From positions 1 through 41,946 of IMG/VR virus record IMGVR_UViG_3300049459_000094: DNA of 41,946 nt. The stretch is one strand, 5' to 3'. This document shows, piece by piece, positions 23,707 through 31,723 of the stretch. The notes beneath the pieces were generated by a model. The model was not told the origin of the DNA and searched no databases. It saw only the letters and a list, made by a program, of their open reading frames with translations. Source of the stretch: a virus. How positions within the stretch are numbered: position 1 is the stretch's first letter; the number at the start of each line of letters is the position of its first letter. The translations under genes were made by a program, and so were the position numbers.

Positions 23707-25913
23707 TAGCCTGGCTCCCCGCCTGGACGGACATCAGACGACACTTGCGCATCTCCGGCCGTCTGTCCCATCTTTGCCAATTCCCGCTTCAATTCGAGTT
23801 CGGCAACCAACTGCTCGCGCTTGAGATTGAGTTCGGCGTCGAGCTGCTGGAGCTTCAATTGATAGTCCATCTGCATCTTCTCGCGCTGGATTGCCGCGTC
23901 CTGTGCGTTTTTCTCGCGCTGAAGCTGGAGAGTGGCATCGCTCTGCATCGATGTCATTTGCAAGGTCGCCTGCTGGTCCTGCTGCTTGAGCTGCAAGTCT
24001 GCCTGCGACTTCTGCATATCGGCCTGAATCTTGGCCTGTTGTATCTGAACCTCTGGCGGCGGCTGCTGTGCCGATTTTGCCGCGTTGTCCTTGATCGTCT
24101 GAATATCTTCCGGGGTGATCTCGGGATAGAACGAGTCCGCGTTCTTGATGCCGGCCGCTTCCGCGATCTTGACCAGCGTCTTCCTGATCTTCGGCATCAT
24201 CTCCGTTGCCTTGTCGGAAAGGCCAGCAGCCATGAACCGATCGGTGATCGCAATCTGGCTGGTGAGAATGTTGTTCAGCATCGCCATGTCACGGTCGCGC
24301 GAACCAGTGCCGAGGCCGACATTGATCTGCGCGTCCATGGTGGCGTTCCACTGGCGCGGGTCCATCTCAACCCATTCATCGCGCAAGCGGATCATGCGGG
24401 GCTTGTCCTGATGCTTCACCAGCAAGCGGAGCACCTTGGAAAATACGTTCTTCCAGCCCAATTCGGCCTGATTGCGGGCGATCAGCTCGACCTGCGAATA
24501 AGCGGCGTCATGCTGGTTCTGATTGGCCGTTGCCGTCTGGTTCTGCAACGTCTCGGGATCAAGAGCCATTGTCGAGCGGGAAACACCCGTTCGCATTTCA
24601 ATGACCTGATCCATGGCGCCCAATGCAGCGAGAGCATCGGAGAGAATGGACGGAACATCAACGCTGTTGACCGGCGCCGAGCCTGGCTTTCGGATGATAA
24701 CGCCACCAACCGATGGGTTGATCAGCTCATCCATGTTGATGACAGATCCGGCCTCGATGTCTCGCTGAGGGTTGTTGACCTGATACGAGTTGTTCAGAAG
24801 CTGCCGGAAGATCGTCGTTTTGATCTGCTGGATGTCCATGACATCGCCAGCCAGAGAACGCGGCGTGAAGCGATGCGGGACAGGCTCACATGGGATTTGG
24901 GTGAACGGAGACTCGTCGTCCCATACTTCCCAATCCAGTAGCTCGCCAGCACCCGAAGCGCCTGCGTAATAAGCCAAGACAGTTTCTGCGATCCCGTCGC
25001 CATTCACATCGGCCTTGATATAGCATTCGTAGAGTTCGATACGATCCATCGACGGATCGCCGTTGCTATTGCCATACTGATATGGGTCGCGTGCATTGGC
25101 TTCGGCAGAGAGGCGCGACGAAGAAAAGCTGTAACGCGGCAGAGATTCCACAATCTCCTTGTCAAAGCCCATCTCGATCAGCTTCGAACGGGTCACATGC
25201 GGGTCACGATGAGCGGTAAAGCGCGCTTCCTCGATCGAGATGGATTGACGATCCTTGAGGAAGTTCTCGGGCTCCACGGTCTCCATGCGCAACCGGCCGC
25301 GCGAGGTTATATGCTTGACCTTCACGTCATAGGACTGGCTTTGAATGACCTGTCCCGTCTCCGGGTCGTGGTCCTCGTAGACCTCACCCTCTTTCTGGGA
25401 CACGATTTCAACGTCTGAATCTTCGGTGAGAATGCCGATGGCTTCGGCCGACAAACCGCTATGGACGGAATATTCGCATTCCTCGCTGTCGTCCCAATAA
25501 GTCTTAACGATGCCCTCACCCTGGAGAAGACTGTCGTGCGTGGCGTCCCACATGATGCGGTAGCCTTCGTTGTCCTTCCAAAACACATAATTGGCAGCAT
25601 CAGACGCCATGTCCGTAAAGTCTTCATCGCCGGGGCGTGTCGGCTCATAATCAACGATACGATCGGATGCGGTGAACACGCGAATGATACCAGGCAGAAC
25701 CCAGCCGATCACGTCGGCAACGTCACGGCTCTTGAATGTGGACCAGCCCTCTTGATGAGGAGTATCGGGCATTTCCCCATTGTAGTAATTGATCGCGCGA
25801 ACGCGTTCATTGGCGTCGTCGCTGGTTGCGAATGTCTCTGCATCGCTGATCTCGGATGCGAGAAGGGCTTTAAGTTCGCCCTCATCGATCTTCTTTGCGG
25901 TGGCTTTAGCCAT
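23706..25913 (-). CDS. portal protein
   Basis: The 735-residue protein forms the dodecameric ring through which DNA enters and leaves the head. The N-terminal core is characteristic of large podovirus portals (YNGEMPDTPHQEGWSTFKSR, DVIGWVLPGIIRVFTASDR and YEPTRPGDEDFTDMASDAAN). QIPCEPVPHRFTPRSLAGDV and QQIKTTIFRQLLNNSYQVNN are other typical blocks. About the last 110 residues form an unusually Gln/Lys/Leu-rich coiled coil (KSQADLQLKQQDQQATLQ), like the barrel extension of P22-type portals. The large terminase is directly upstream, one base apart. Confidence 0.88.
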   Translation of the reverse strand: MAKATAKKIDEGELKALLASEISDAETFATSDDANERVRAINYYNGEMPDTPHQEGWSTFKSRDVADVIGWVLPGIIRVFTASDRIVDYEPTRPGDEDFTDMASDAANYVFWKDNEGYRIMWDATHDSLLQGEGIVKTYWDDSEECEYSVHSGLSAEAIGILTEDSDVEIVSQKEGEVYEDHDPETGQVIQSQSYDVKVKHITSRGRLRMETVEPENFLKDRQSISIEEARFTAHRDPHVTRSKLIEMGFDKEIVESLPRYSFSSSRLSAEANARDPYQYGNSNGDPSMDRIELYECYIKADVNGDGIAETVLAYYAGASGAGELLDWEVWDDESPFTQIPCEPVPHRFTPRSLAGDVMDIQQIKTTIFRQLLNNSYQVNNPQRDIEAGSVINMDELINPSVGGVIIRKPGSAPVNSVDVPSILSDALAALGAMDQVIEMRTGVSRSTMALDPETLQNQTATANQNQHDAAYSQVELIARNQAELGWKNVFSKVLRLLVKHQDKPRMIRLRDEWVEMDPRQWNATMDAQINVGLGTGSRDRDMAMLNNILTSQIAITDRFMAAGLSDKATEMMPKIRKTLVKIAEAAGIKNADSFYPEITPEDIQTIKDNAAKSAQQPPPEVQIQQAKIQADMQKSQADLQLKQQDQQATLQMTSMQSDATLQLQREKNAQDAAIQREKMQMDYQLKLQQLDAELNLKREQLVAELELKRELAKMGQTAGDAQVSSDVRPGGEPG

Positions 25914-27200
25914 TCAAACTACCCAATTTCTCTTGGCCGGAACGGCTTTGTATTCAACCGGCTCTTCGTAGACGACGCACATCAGCCCGAAGGAATCCGC
26001 GCCATGCGATGCCCAGTCATGTTCAGGGCCGAGCCCGATACCGCGCTTTTCGTCCAGCTTTTCGTGATACCAGCCGAGAGCAGCGCGGCCCGCGTCTGTC
26101 GTTGCCTCGTTGAACCAGAGGCTTGGGAAGAGCCTGCGCCCTTCTTCGATACGAGCTGCTGCAGCGCCTTTGCCCTGATTGGGTACGACCGTCACCGAAT
26201 AGCCGACCGATCGCAGCGCGCTTTCGTAGGAAACGTCGTAAACCTTGTCGTTGGTCGAGCCGTCATGCGGCAACCAGATCTGCGCCTTGTCTGGCGTATA
26301 GCCTTGGCTTCGAAGCCAATTGATGTGATAGGCGAGCGGCTGGCCTGAAGCCTCATGATAGTTGAGGACGCGAATTTCTTTGCCGATGAACTGCGCTGCC
26401 CAGATCGTGACAGCATCAGCCTTTGCGCCAGTGCCGCCGATATCGAAGAACAGCCGGATGGTCATCAGCGGGTCAGCAGCAACGCGGCCAATGCGGCCTT
26501 CGTTCTTTGCCTCTGCCAGATGCCTTGCGAAGTAGGCGCCGGCCGCTACCGTGAGATATCCACCTTCCCAGATGTGATCGTATTGATCAGGTTGCATGCG
26601 AAGGCAGTCTAGGCGCTCCTGTTCAAGCTCATCGGTGAACCAAGGATTGTCACGCCAGTTGGCCTCGACAACAACCGAGCCCGTTGGCTTCTCCGATCCT
26701 CGGAGCATCATATCAACCGGGTCGTTCTTCAGTCTGGCGTTCCAGCTAAACCAAAGCTCCGAACCTGGGGCGCGGATTGTCGGACGAAGCAGATTGAGAG
26801 ACCGTAGAGAGGCTGTCTGCGCTTCTTCCCACCATGCGCGGCGGAAACCCTCAAGAGACTTGATCGATTCCGCTGTGTGGTCCTGCATACCCTGAAAGAT
26901 GATTGCGCCATCTCCCGGCGTCTCGATCGTGTCGCGAAAGACCTTGAAGCCGTCAGCCTCACCAAGACCGAAGTCTGAAAGCTTTGCCTCAAGCAGGCGC
27001 TTTGACGAATCCGCCAATGTCTTCTGGACTTCACGAATGCAGACCGAGAGCATGCCGCGTTCGGCCAAGTGCTCTTCGATCATCAGCCCGCCGAAGAAGT
27101 GAGACTTGCCAGATCCTCGACCGCCGTGCGCACCTTTGTAACGAGACGGGCTTAGAAGAGGCTCGAAGGCTCTAGCTGTCGGTATTTCCAGTTCCCGCAT
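25914..27200 (-). CDS. terL: terminase large subunit
   Basis: The 428-residue protein is a DNA-packaging motor. The ATPase has Walker A GGRGSGKS at 26-33 and a Walker B-like strand before WWEEAQ at 123-128. The nuclease half carries FFDIGGTGAKADAVTIW, with acidic Asp253 and Asp262. It resembles the PBSX/T4-like Terminase_3 group. It is encoded between the small terminase (29-bp overlap) and the portal. Packaging mode is not settled from sequence; headful packaging would agree with a circular assembly. Confidence 0.92.
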   Translation of the reverse strand: MRELEIPTARAFEPLLSPSRYKGAHGGRGSGKSHFFGGLMIEEHLAERGMLSVCIREVQKTLADSSKRLLEAKLSDFGLGEADGFKVFRDTIETPGDGAIIFQGMQDHTAESIKSLEGFRRAWWEEAQTASLRSLNLLRPTIRAPGSELWFSWNARLKNDPVDMMLRGSEKPTGSVVVEANWRDNPWFTDELEQERLDCLRMQPDQYDHIWEGGYLTVAAGAYFARHLAEAKNEGRIGRVAADPLMTIRLFFDIGGTGAKADAVTIWAAQFIGKEIRVLNYHEASGQPLAYHINWLRSQGYTPDKAQIWLPHDGSTNDKVYDVSYESALRSVGYSVTVVPNQGKGAAAARIEEGRRLFPSLWFNEATTDAGRAALGWYHEKLDEKRGIGLGPEHDWASHGADSFGLMCVVYEEPVEYKAVPAKRNWVV

Positions 27201-27453
27201 TGATGATACGCCTCGTCACCGTGTGGACGAAATTTAGCGGGTTTTCATCATCCCCGATGACAGCCTGAGGAACCTTGCCGTCAATCCTGTCGGCTACTTC
27301 CTTGATCGCAGCAACATCACCTGAAATAGCCTTGGCTATCAGCGCATCCGCAACGTCGCGCAGCTTTGTGCCGCCGCCAGTCTCGGATGCTTCTTTGATG
27401 GCGATATTCAGCATATTCGCGAAGGATTTTTCCTTTGGCGGTCTACCGGCCAT
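27172..27453 (-). CDS. terS: terminase small subunit-like protein
   Basis: The 93-residue protein opens GRPPKEKSFANMLNIAI and continues LRDVADALIAKAISGDVAAI and EVADRIDGKVPQAV. This pattern is common in small packaging proteins of rhizobial and related phages (DUF5681-like). It should recognise the packaging start and load TerL. It overlaps the TerL start by 29 bp. It is shorter than a typical TerS, and its HTH is not obvious, so the name rests on position and the GRPPK/KAISGD motifs. Confidence 0.72.
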   Translation of the reverse strand: MAGRPPKEKSFANMLNIAIKEASETGGGTKLRDVADALIAKAISGDVAAIKEVADRIDGKVPQAVIGDDENPLNFVHTVTRRIINAGTGNTDS

Positions 27454-27536
27454 TTAAATTCACCTAAGCTATTGGAATATTAATTCGCCCGCGTTGGTAT
27501 CTGCCCGGTGGGCATGGGCCATATCCGCTTTCGATA

Positions 27537-27553
27537 TTAGAATATTATTCTAA
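27537..27553. repeat. 17-bp palindrome between terS and spike-base-like gene
   Basis: TTAGAATA-T-TATTCTAA is a perfect 8-bp inverted repeat around a single central base. It overlaps the stop codon of the adjacent small gene. A weaker related sequence, GGAATATTAATTC, lies at about 27474-27486, 35 bp before the terS start. This could be a protein-binding site controlling packaging genes or a recognition site for packaging; both are inference. Confidence 0.5.
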
Positions 27554-27804
27554 CGAATGCCGATCAAACCCGTCGCTGTCGTGCCTGTCAGCCATATACG
27601 CTTCGCCCTGACCGACCATTGACCGGCCGTGAGAGCGTAAACGTCCGTGAGATCATCGGGATCAGTGATCTTGACGTTGCCATCTACGCCGACAATGAGG
27701 GCGCGGGTAACGTATGCAAGGTCTGCGCTGTCATTCGGAGTGAAGTTGAACAGCATGCCGCTGTCAGTTGGTCCGTATTTACCGGAAAGGCGATCTGCTG
27801 GCAT
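27550..27804 (-). CDS. spike-base-like small virion protein
   Basis: The 84-residue protein has an ATG at 27804 with GAGGA upstream. The pattern TPNDSADLAYVTRALIVGVD, then VYALTAGQWSVRAKRIWLTG and TTATGLIGIR, resembles the small spike base protein described in Rhodobacter gene transfer agents (Rcc01079 family): an SDT/L start, RALYVG-like strand and a GTTAT C-terminus. The similarity is short and rests on memory of that family. Its place before the terminase is unusual for a tail component. Confidence 0.55.
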   Translation of the reverse strand: MPADRLSGKYGPTDSGMLFNFTPNDSADLAYVTRALIVGVDGNVKITDPDDLTDVYALTAGQWSVRAKRIWLTGTTATGLIGIR

Positions 27805-27823
27805 GATGGATTCCTCGGAATTT

Positions 27824-27862
27824 GGCAAAGGAACGCCCGCTTACCGGGTTAGGGTAGCGGGC
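27824..27862 (-). terminator. intrinsic terminator upstream of the late operon
   Basis: On the minus strand GCCCGCTACC pairs with GGTAAGCGGGC (10 bp with one bulge), followed by GTTCCTTT. It lies just upstream of the ribosome site of the 27550-27804 gene. Transcription coming from the middle genes would stop here unless antiterminated. Confidence 0.7.
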
Positions 27863-28018
27863 TGCGGAGATGTATCGAGAGAACGTGCCAGCGTTTCAGG
27901 AACCGTCGCCCCTGTGGTTTATGGCTGCATCGCGAGGCCTAGAACCGGTGATGCAGACGGCAGTTCGAACCAGCTTCCCGATTGTTGACCTAGCTTACTG
28001 AGCCAGGATGAGAAACGA

Positions 28019-28201
28019 TTAGGCGATTTGCCCGTTAACCCACTTCAAAAACCGCTCTTGCGTCAACAGCGGGAAGTAATTCCCATCCTGCAATTGCTTG
28101 CAGTCGTATCTTATGTGGCTTTCGTCCATCCAAACGATATGTCTGGAATGCTTGCCTAGATGGTATGTTTTGCCTATCGCAAGGTCAGCTTTTGAAATCA
28201 T
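28019..28201 (-). CDS. small basic protein between two terminators
   Basis: The 60-residue protein has ATG at 28201, preceded by AAGGA. It is rich in His, Lys and aromatic residues (GKTYHLGKHSRHIVWMDES and GNYFPLLTQERFLKWVNGQ). It is bracketed by intrinsic terminators at 28221-28252 and 27824-27862, so it needs readthrough or its own promoter. By analogy with lambdoid Q it might act in late gene control, but sequence gives no direct evidence. No family is recognised. Confidence 0.55.
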   Translation of the reverse strand: MISKADLAIGKTYHLGKHSRHIVWMDESHIRYDCKQLQDGNYFPLLTQERFLKWVNGQIA

Positions 28202-28220
28202 GCTGAATCCAAGGATGGAG

Positions 28221-28252
28221 AAAACCCGCCCCGGTGACAAACCAGTGACGGG
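28221..28252 (-). terminator. intrinsic terminator upstream of the 60-aa gene
   Basis: The minus strand reads CCCGTC, a GC-rich arm and then GGCGGG, followed by TTTTC. The stem has six pairs including one G-T and may extend past a mismatch. It is well placed to end transcripts from the replication genes. Confidence 0.6.
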
Positions 28253-28475
28253 CTTTCGGCGCTACAGACTGGTATTGAAGGGGTATCGAGAAGGAACAAC
28301 CAGGCACGAACCCCGATCTTCACGAACGACCGTCCGCCTTCCCGATCTCGTTGCGGTTTCCCGCGTATTGGCTCCAAGGGCCTGGTACGCACCCAATCCT
28401 TGGCTTGTGGCGCCCCGGTTAAGGGGAAAAGATACACCCGCGTGTAGCAATTCAAACTCGAAAACCAACGCTTGA
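28253..28475. other. gene-poor gap
   Basis: About 220 bp between the 28476-29111 gene and the terminator hold no convincing gene. Open frames on either strand use TTG or GTG starts without ribosome sites and have poor composition. I see no tRNA or strong promoter in it. It may serve as the leader of the 60-residue gene. Confidence 0.5.
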
Positions 28476-29111
28476 TTAAACGAGCGCTGGCATCTCTGAT
28501 GATTGATTAACGGAAGAAATAACTGATTTGCCACGTTCGCGCAAGAGCTTATGATGATGCAAAGCGTTTAACCCCCTCTTTGCCCACAATAATTGCTGCG
28601 GTGCCATAAGTCGAAGGTTTTCGTAATCCATAACGCATAGGTTATAGATCGTCCCCTTGACCTGTGGGCCATCGACAAGCCGCAACAGCATGCCCTCAAT
28701 CTCCATCATGCGATTGCTGGCATCCCTGGCACGCTTGGCTCGTTCTTCCGTCACTTCGCCATCATGGCCCTTGATCGAGAATAGAGACTGCGCACGCGGT
28801 GACGGAAACGGGATACCCACGGCGCCGTAATACCGCATCATGGTTTCGGCATAGGCATCGCCGGCCGCGCGCTGATCCTCGTTGATCTTGCCATCGAGAA
28901 AGATCCGCCCGAGCGTATAGCCGGAATAGCCGTTCTCGTCCGAGACGCCATATACACGTTGCCTTGCTTCCATCACCACGCTCTTGATCTCCGATTCGCT
29001 TTCACGCTGTGCCCATGCCTGATCTATCTTTCCGCAGGGATGGCGCTGTGCATCCTCCTTGCGGGGCCTGCCTCGTCCTTTGCGTCTGATTTTTAACTTC
29101 GCCGCCTTCAT
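28476..29111 (-). CDS. hypothetical protein with AT-hook-like N-terminus
   Basis: The 211-residue protein begins with a strongly basic KLKIRRKGRGRPRKEDAQRH, whose GRGRPRK resembles an AT-hook for minor-groove DNA binding. The rest is helical and charged (YGVSDENGYSGYTLGRIFLD and MMEIEGMLLRLVDGPQVKG). It lies just downstream of the DnaA-like gene in the replication region. A role in replication or late gene regulation is possible from position; nothing more specific is recognised. Confidence 0.65.
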   Translation of the reverse strand: MKAAKLKIRRKGRGRPRKEDAQRHPCGKIDQAWAQRESESEIKSVVMEARQRVYGVSDENGYSGYTLGRIFLDGKINEDQRAAGDAYAETMMRYYGAVGIPFPSPRAQSLFSIKGHDGEVTEERAKRARDASNRMMEIEGMLLRLVDGPQVKGTIYNLCVMDYENLRLMAPQQLLWAKRGLNALHHHKLLRERGKSVISSVNQSSEMPALV

Positions 29112-29131
29112 TGAACTGCCCTCGTTGCCGC

Positions 29132-29692
29132 CTATTTCCGAACTGCGCTTAAAATAGTAGTGTGGTCCCTCGCGAAGAGCCGACCGAGGCGAGGAAGCGA
29201 TAAATCCTTGCGCTCGTCATAGACTGCCTTCATGCATGCGTGCCGTGGCTCGATAAGATCGCGCGTGCGCCGGACACCCTTCACATCGTCCCAAGTCACG
29301 TCTGGGTAGCGCTCCAAGACTTCGGCAACGATGACCTTGACGGGGCGGCGCTGATCGGCCGGCGAATTCTCGTCATCAAGGCTCTTCAGCATCTCAGCCT
29401 GGGTCAGAAGGCGAGCCCGAGCGTCGGCAAGATCCAGTTCAAGTTTGCTGACCTCGTCGTGACGTTCCTGCTTCTCTCGATCGAGTTCGGCCTTTGCCCA
29501 CATGGTGACAAGTTTCAGGCGCTTGTTCAGGGCGTCTATCTCGACATCATACTTGTCGCGAAGGGCAGTGAGCTTTGCATCGCTATCGACCGCGCGCTTT
29601 GCCAGTTCCTGCGATGGCGATCGGAATAGGCGCTGGCGAACTGCAACGGCTGTTTCATGTTGTTTCGATAACTCGGGCTGATACACGTTCAT
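29132..29692 (-). CDS. replication initiator-like protein with DnaA domain IV-type C-terminus
   Basis: The 186-residue protein has an N-terminal coiled coil (LTALRDKYDVEIDALNKRLK, DREKQERHDEVSKLELDLAD). Its C-terminus resembles the DNA-binding end of DnaA (Bac_DnaA_C): RRTRDLIEPRHACMKAVYDE, then SLPRLGRLFARDHTTILSAV. DHTTILSAVRK is the signature that reads the DnaA box. The ATPase domain is missing, so it could recruit host factors to a phage origin or act as a repressor of the host initiator. Confidence 0.8.
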   Translation of the reverse strand: MNVYQPELSKQHETAVAVRQRLFRSPSQELAKRAVDSDAKLTALRDKYDVEIDALNKRLKLVTMWAKAELDREKQERHDEVSKLELDLADARARLLTQAEMLKSLDDENSPADQRRPVKVIVAEVLERYPDVTWDDVKGVRRTRDLIEPRHACMKAVYDERKDLSLPRLGRLFARDHTTILSAVRK

Positions 29693-30117
29693 GGCTGCTG
29701 TTCCTGTTCTGGTGCGACAATATCGAGATGCGGATATATCGCTGCGAGTTGTGCGGCTGCCGATCTGTCGCCCCGTAGCGTCCGCTGGAGCAGTTTCAGC
29801 TTCTCCGGGGATACTGGAGGGCCCCTATCGGGTTCCGGCTGTGCTTCGATGCGTGGGGCCGCTTCTGCTTTGATTGTGGCCTCTTGCGTGCGACATTGCT
29901 CTGCGAAGCTGGCGCATGATGGCGCGAATTCCCGGTTCTGGTCCTTCACCTTGCCTGAGATGAACAAACGAGCTGCGCGCGCAATGGCTTCATGCGCTAT
30001 GCCGTCTATTGCCATGAGATAAGCCCGGATCTGCATATCGGGATCCACCCCAGAAGAAGCAGGGAACCCCGACAGCATGGCGGCGATCACAGGAGCGCTT
30101 AGAGGATCTCGCCCCAT
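29689..30117 (-). CDS. replication-region protein
   Basis: The 142-residue protein, helical with a Pro/Glu-rich linker, contains DMQIRAYLMAIDGIAHEAIA and RAARLFISGKVKDQNREFAPS. This layout is seen in phage proteins neighbouring helicase-loader or primase genes. It overlaps the DnaA-like gene by 4 bp and the end of the upstream HNH gene by 19 bp. The designation is a contextual inference; enzymatic motifs are absent. Confidence 0.55.
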   Translation of the reverse strand: MGRDPLSAPVIAAMLSGFPASSGVDPDMQIRAYLMAIDGIAHEAIARAARLFISGKVKDQNREFAPSCASFAEQCRTQEATIKAEAAPRIEAQPEPDRGPPVSPEKLKLLQRTLRGDRSAAAQLAAIYPHLDIVAPEQEQQP

Positions 30118-30665
30118 TGCTCGCCTCCTCTGCCGTGGTTCGGATGAAAGCCAAGCCTTATCTCTGCTTCTTTTCTCGCCTTTACCGCGTCGTCAAAAAT
30201 GGCGAACGATCCTATATTCGTCCTCTGCCCCGCGTATGAGATATAGGCTTTCCAGACCCTATCTTTCTTGTGCCAATGAACACCCATGCAACCGCTGTGA
30301 TTGTTTCTCTGGATGCTCTTGTTCATGGCATTCTCTTGCCGGCTTACCTCCCGGAGATTGGGAACTGAGTTGTTGGACCTGTCGCCATCTATGTGATCGA
30401 TGAACCCGATAGGCCCCTTTCGATACGTCAGAATCCAAACAACCCTATGAGCCGCGTAAATTCTCCCGAGCACGCGCCCATAAAAGTATCCTTGGTGCAC
30501 ATATTGGAATGCCTCCCTACCGGCGCGTCTCTCAGCCCAATACGTGTATGCGTTCACCCTGCCAAACAGTTCCCTCGGACGAGGGAGCCAGAAAAGTTTT
30601 CCTGTCTCAGGATCGCACTCCACGAGCTTAGACAACTCCTCATATGGGAGGTCTTTTGTTTCCAT
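30099..30665 (-). CDS. HNH endonuclease with AP2-like domain
   Basis: The 188-residue protein has ATG at 30665, with GAGGTAAG upstream. It opens LPYEELSKLVECDPETGKLFW, matching the EISKLLKYEPETGKLFWLPR start of the plus-strand relative at 15730-16290. The HNH core is YAAHRVVWIL, FIDHIDGDRSNN and VPNLREVS. A C-terminal AP2-like domain begins at HSGCMGVHWHKKDRVWKAYI. It lies between two replication genes. It is on the minus strand like its hosts, so the two AP2-HNH genes are related but oppositely placed. Confidence 0.88.
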   Translation of the reverse strand: METKDLPYEELSKLVECDPETGKLFWLPRPRELFGRVNAYTYWAERRAGREAFQYVHQGYFYGRVLGRIYAAHRVVWILTYRKGPIGFIDHIDGDRSNNSVPNLREVSRQENAMNKSIQRNNHSGCMGVHWHKKDRVWKAYISYAGQRTNIGSFAIFDDAVKARKEAEIRLGFHPNHGRGGEQWGEIL

Positions 30666-30675
30666 CGTTCTTACC

Positions 30676-31008
30676 TCAGTGCTTTGCGAACTCGGGAAGC
30701 CCGATAGGAGCATCGAAATGAGCGAAGCGGGAGTTAAAGTCTCGAGCTGCATCAGCGATCGTCCTTCTTCCTGTGTTGCTGCGAATAGGGTCTGGCTCAT
30801 CAAAGAACGATTCAGACCGGAGCCAAGTCGCCGGATATGGAACGAACTGCGGATCACGGCGCTTGAGATCTGCAAGGTTGCGCTCAAGCCCTGCCATGAT
30901 GTCTTCGGCGGTGTGGCCTTTCTTCAAAGCCTGGATCCACGCTTTCTCCGCATCGCCTCTGGCCTTCTTGCGTGGGAACTGTGAATAGAACTCGGCAAAT
31001 GTCGTCAT
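30676..31008 (-). CDS. small replication protein (DnaD/replisome-like motif)
   Basis: The 110-residue protein begins FAEFYSQFPRKKARGDAEKA, then LERNLADLKRRDPQFVPYPA followed by TWLRSESFFDE. This FY..YPRK ... Y.P...WL pattern is common in phage replication proteins that load helicase or bind single-stranded DNA. It is complete, not split by the downstream nuclease. I infer a role with the DnaA-like and DUF-type neighbours. Confidence 0.65.
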   Translation of the reverse strand: MTTFAEFYSQFPRKKARGDAEKAWIQALKKGHTAEDIMAGLERNLADLKRRDPQFVPYPATWLRSESFFDEPDPIRSNTGRRTIADAARDFNSRFAHFDAPIGLPEFAKH

Positions 31009-31022
31009 GTGCTGCGCCCTCT

Positions 31023-31364
31023 CTATGCTGCTATGGAATTTTTGAGCTGTTCAATCTGCCTCGCCGTTCTGTTGTCGCGGCGGATCTTCGCCTGCATTTC
31101 CAGATCGGCCGGGACCATCAGATATTCGGAATCATTCAGGAGAACGTAGACCCCAGACGAGATAACCGCCGCTGTCGCCCGGTTCCGTTCATCTTTGATG
31201 AAATGCCTCACTGCCCACATCCAAAGGCCGACGACGATCAGCCAAATCGCAGTGGTGGTTATGTTCTGACCGGCTGGCGTGAGCGCTGGGCTCCACGTCG
31301 CGGCGCGCGTCAGATCTTCGCAGAAGCATGGGAGGAGCCAAATGGCGAGAACATTTATCTTCAT
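31023..31364 (-). CDS. two-pass membrane protein
   Basis: The 113-residue protein has ATG at 31364, overlapping the RusA stop by 4 bp. It has a short signal-like hydrophobic start (INVLAIWLLPCFCE) and a clear transmembrane helix (ITTTAIWLIVVGLWMWAV), followed by a charged cytoplasmic region (RRDNRTARQIEQLKN). Function is unknown. It is unusual to see such a protein beside replication and RusA genes; a role in exclusion or membrane anchoring is possible. Confidence 0.6.
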   Translation of the reverse strand: MKINVLAIWLLPCFCEDLTRAATWSPALTPAGQNITTTAIWLIVVGLWMWAVRHFIKDERNRATAAVISSGVYVLLNDSEYLMVPADLEMQAKIRRDNRTARQIEQLKNSIAA

Positions 31365-31723
31365 GCTGCCACCGTTTCCTCTGAAACTTGGATGAGAACA
31401 ATGCAGGGAGACGGAAGCCCGACGCCCCATGTCATGGAAAGTCGCTCGCAAAGGCTGTCATCCTTGACAATGCCGTGGGCGACGATGAAATCCGAAAGCA
31501 CCTTCACGTAGTTGTCGATATCGCGGCGGCGCTTGTCTGGCCTTTCAAGGCAAATGGAAATGCTGTAGGGGCCGAGGGCTTGACGGTGGCTGTCCTTAAC
31601 GCCTATTGCCGCAAGCTTCTCCCATGTCTTGTAGACGGCTGTCTTATGCCTGCCACGCTTATTTCCGCCGTTACCGTATGCAGCGTTCACAGATGGCGGG
31701 AATGGGAGCTGCAGCTTGATCAT
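31361..31723 (-). CDS. rusA: RusA-like Holliday junction resolvase
   Basis: The 120-residue protein begins KLQLPFPPSVNAAYGNG, the standard RusA start. DIDNYVKVLSD carries metal-binding Asp68 and Asp70, and IVKDDS the other acidic residues at 88-89. Family members cut four-way junctions after recombination or branching during replication, often before packaging. Host-like length (about 120) and all key residues suggest it is active. It is coupled to neighbours by 4-bp overlaps. Confidence 0.9.
   Translation of the reverse strand: MIKLQLPFPPSVNAAYGNGGNKRGRHKTAVYKTWEKLAAIGVKDSHRQALGPYSISICLERPDKRRRDIDNYVKVLSDFIVAHGIVKDDSLCERLSMTWGVGLPSPCIVLIQVSEETVAA

Noticed and set aside
27940-28000. tRNA gene around GGCAGTTCGAACC
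   Set aside because: The TTCGAAC loop is present but the flanking bases do not form a T-stem, and no acceptor stem or anticodon arm can be paired.
28253-28475. Minus-strand coding frames of 85-90 residues
   Set aside because: They need TTG or GTG starts without ribosome sites, one crosses a terminator, and their composition is unlike neighbouring proteins.
30666-30887. N-terminal extension of the 30099-30665 HNH nuclease
   Set aside because: It overlaps the upstream replication gene in another frame, while the ATG at 30665 begins exactly at the conserved family start.
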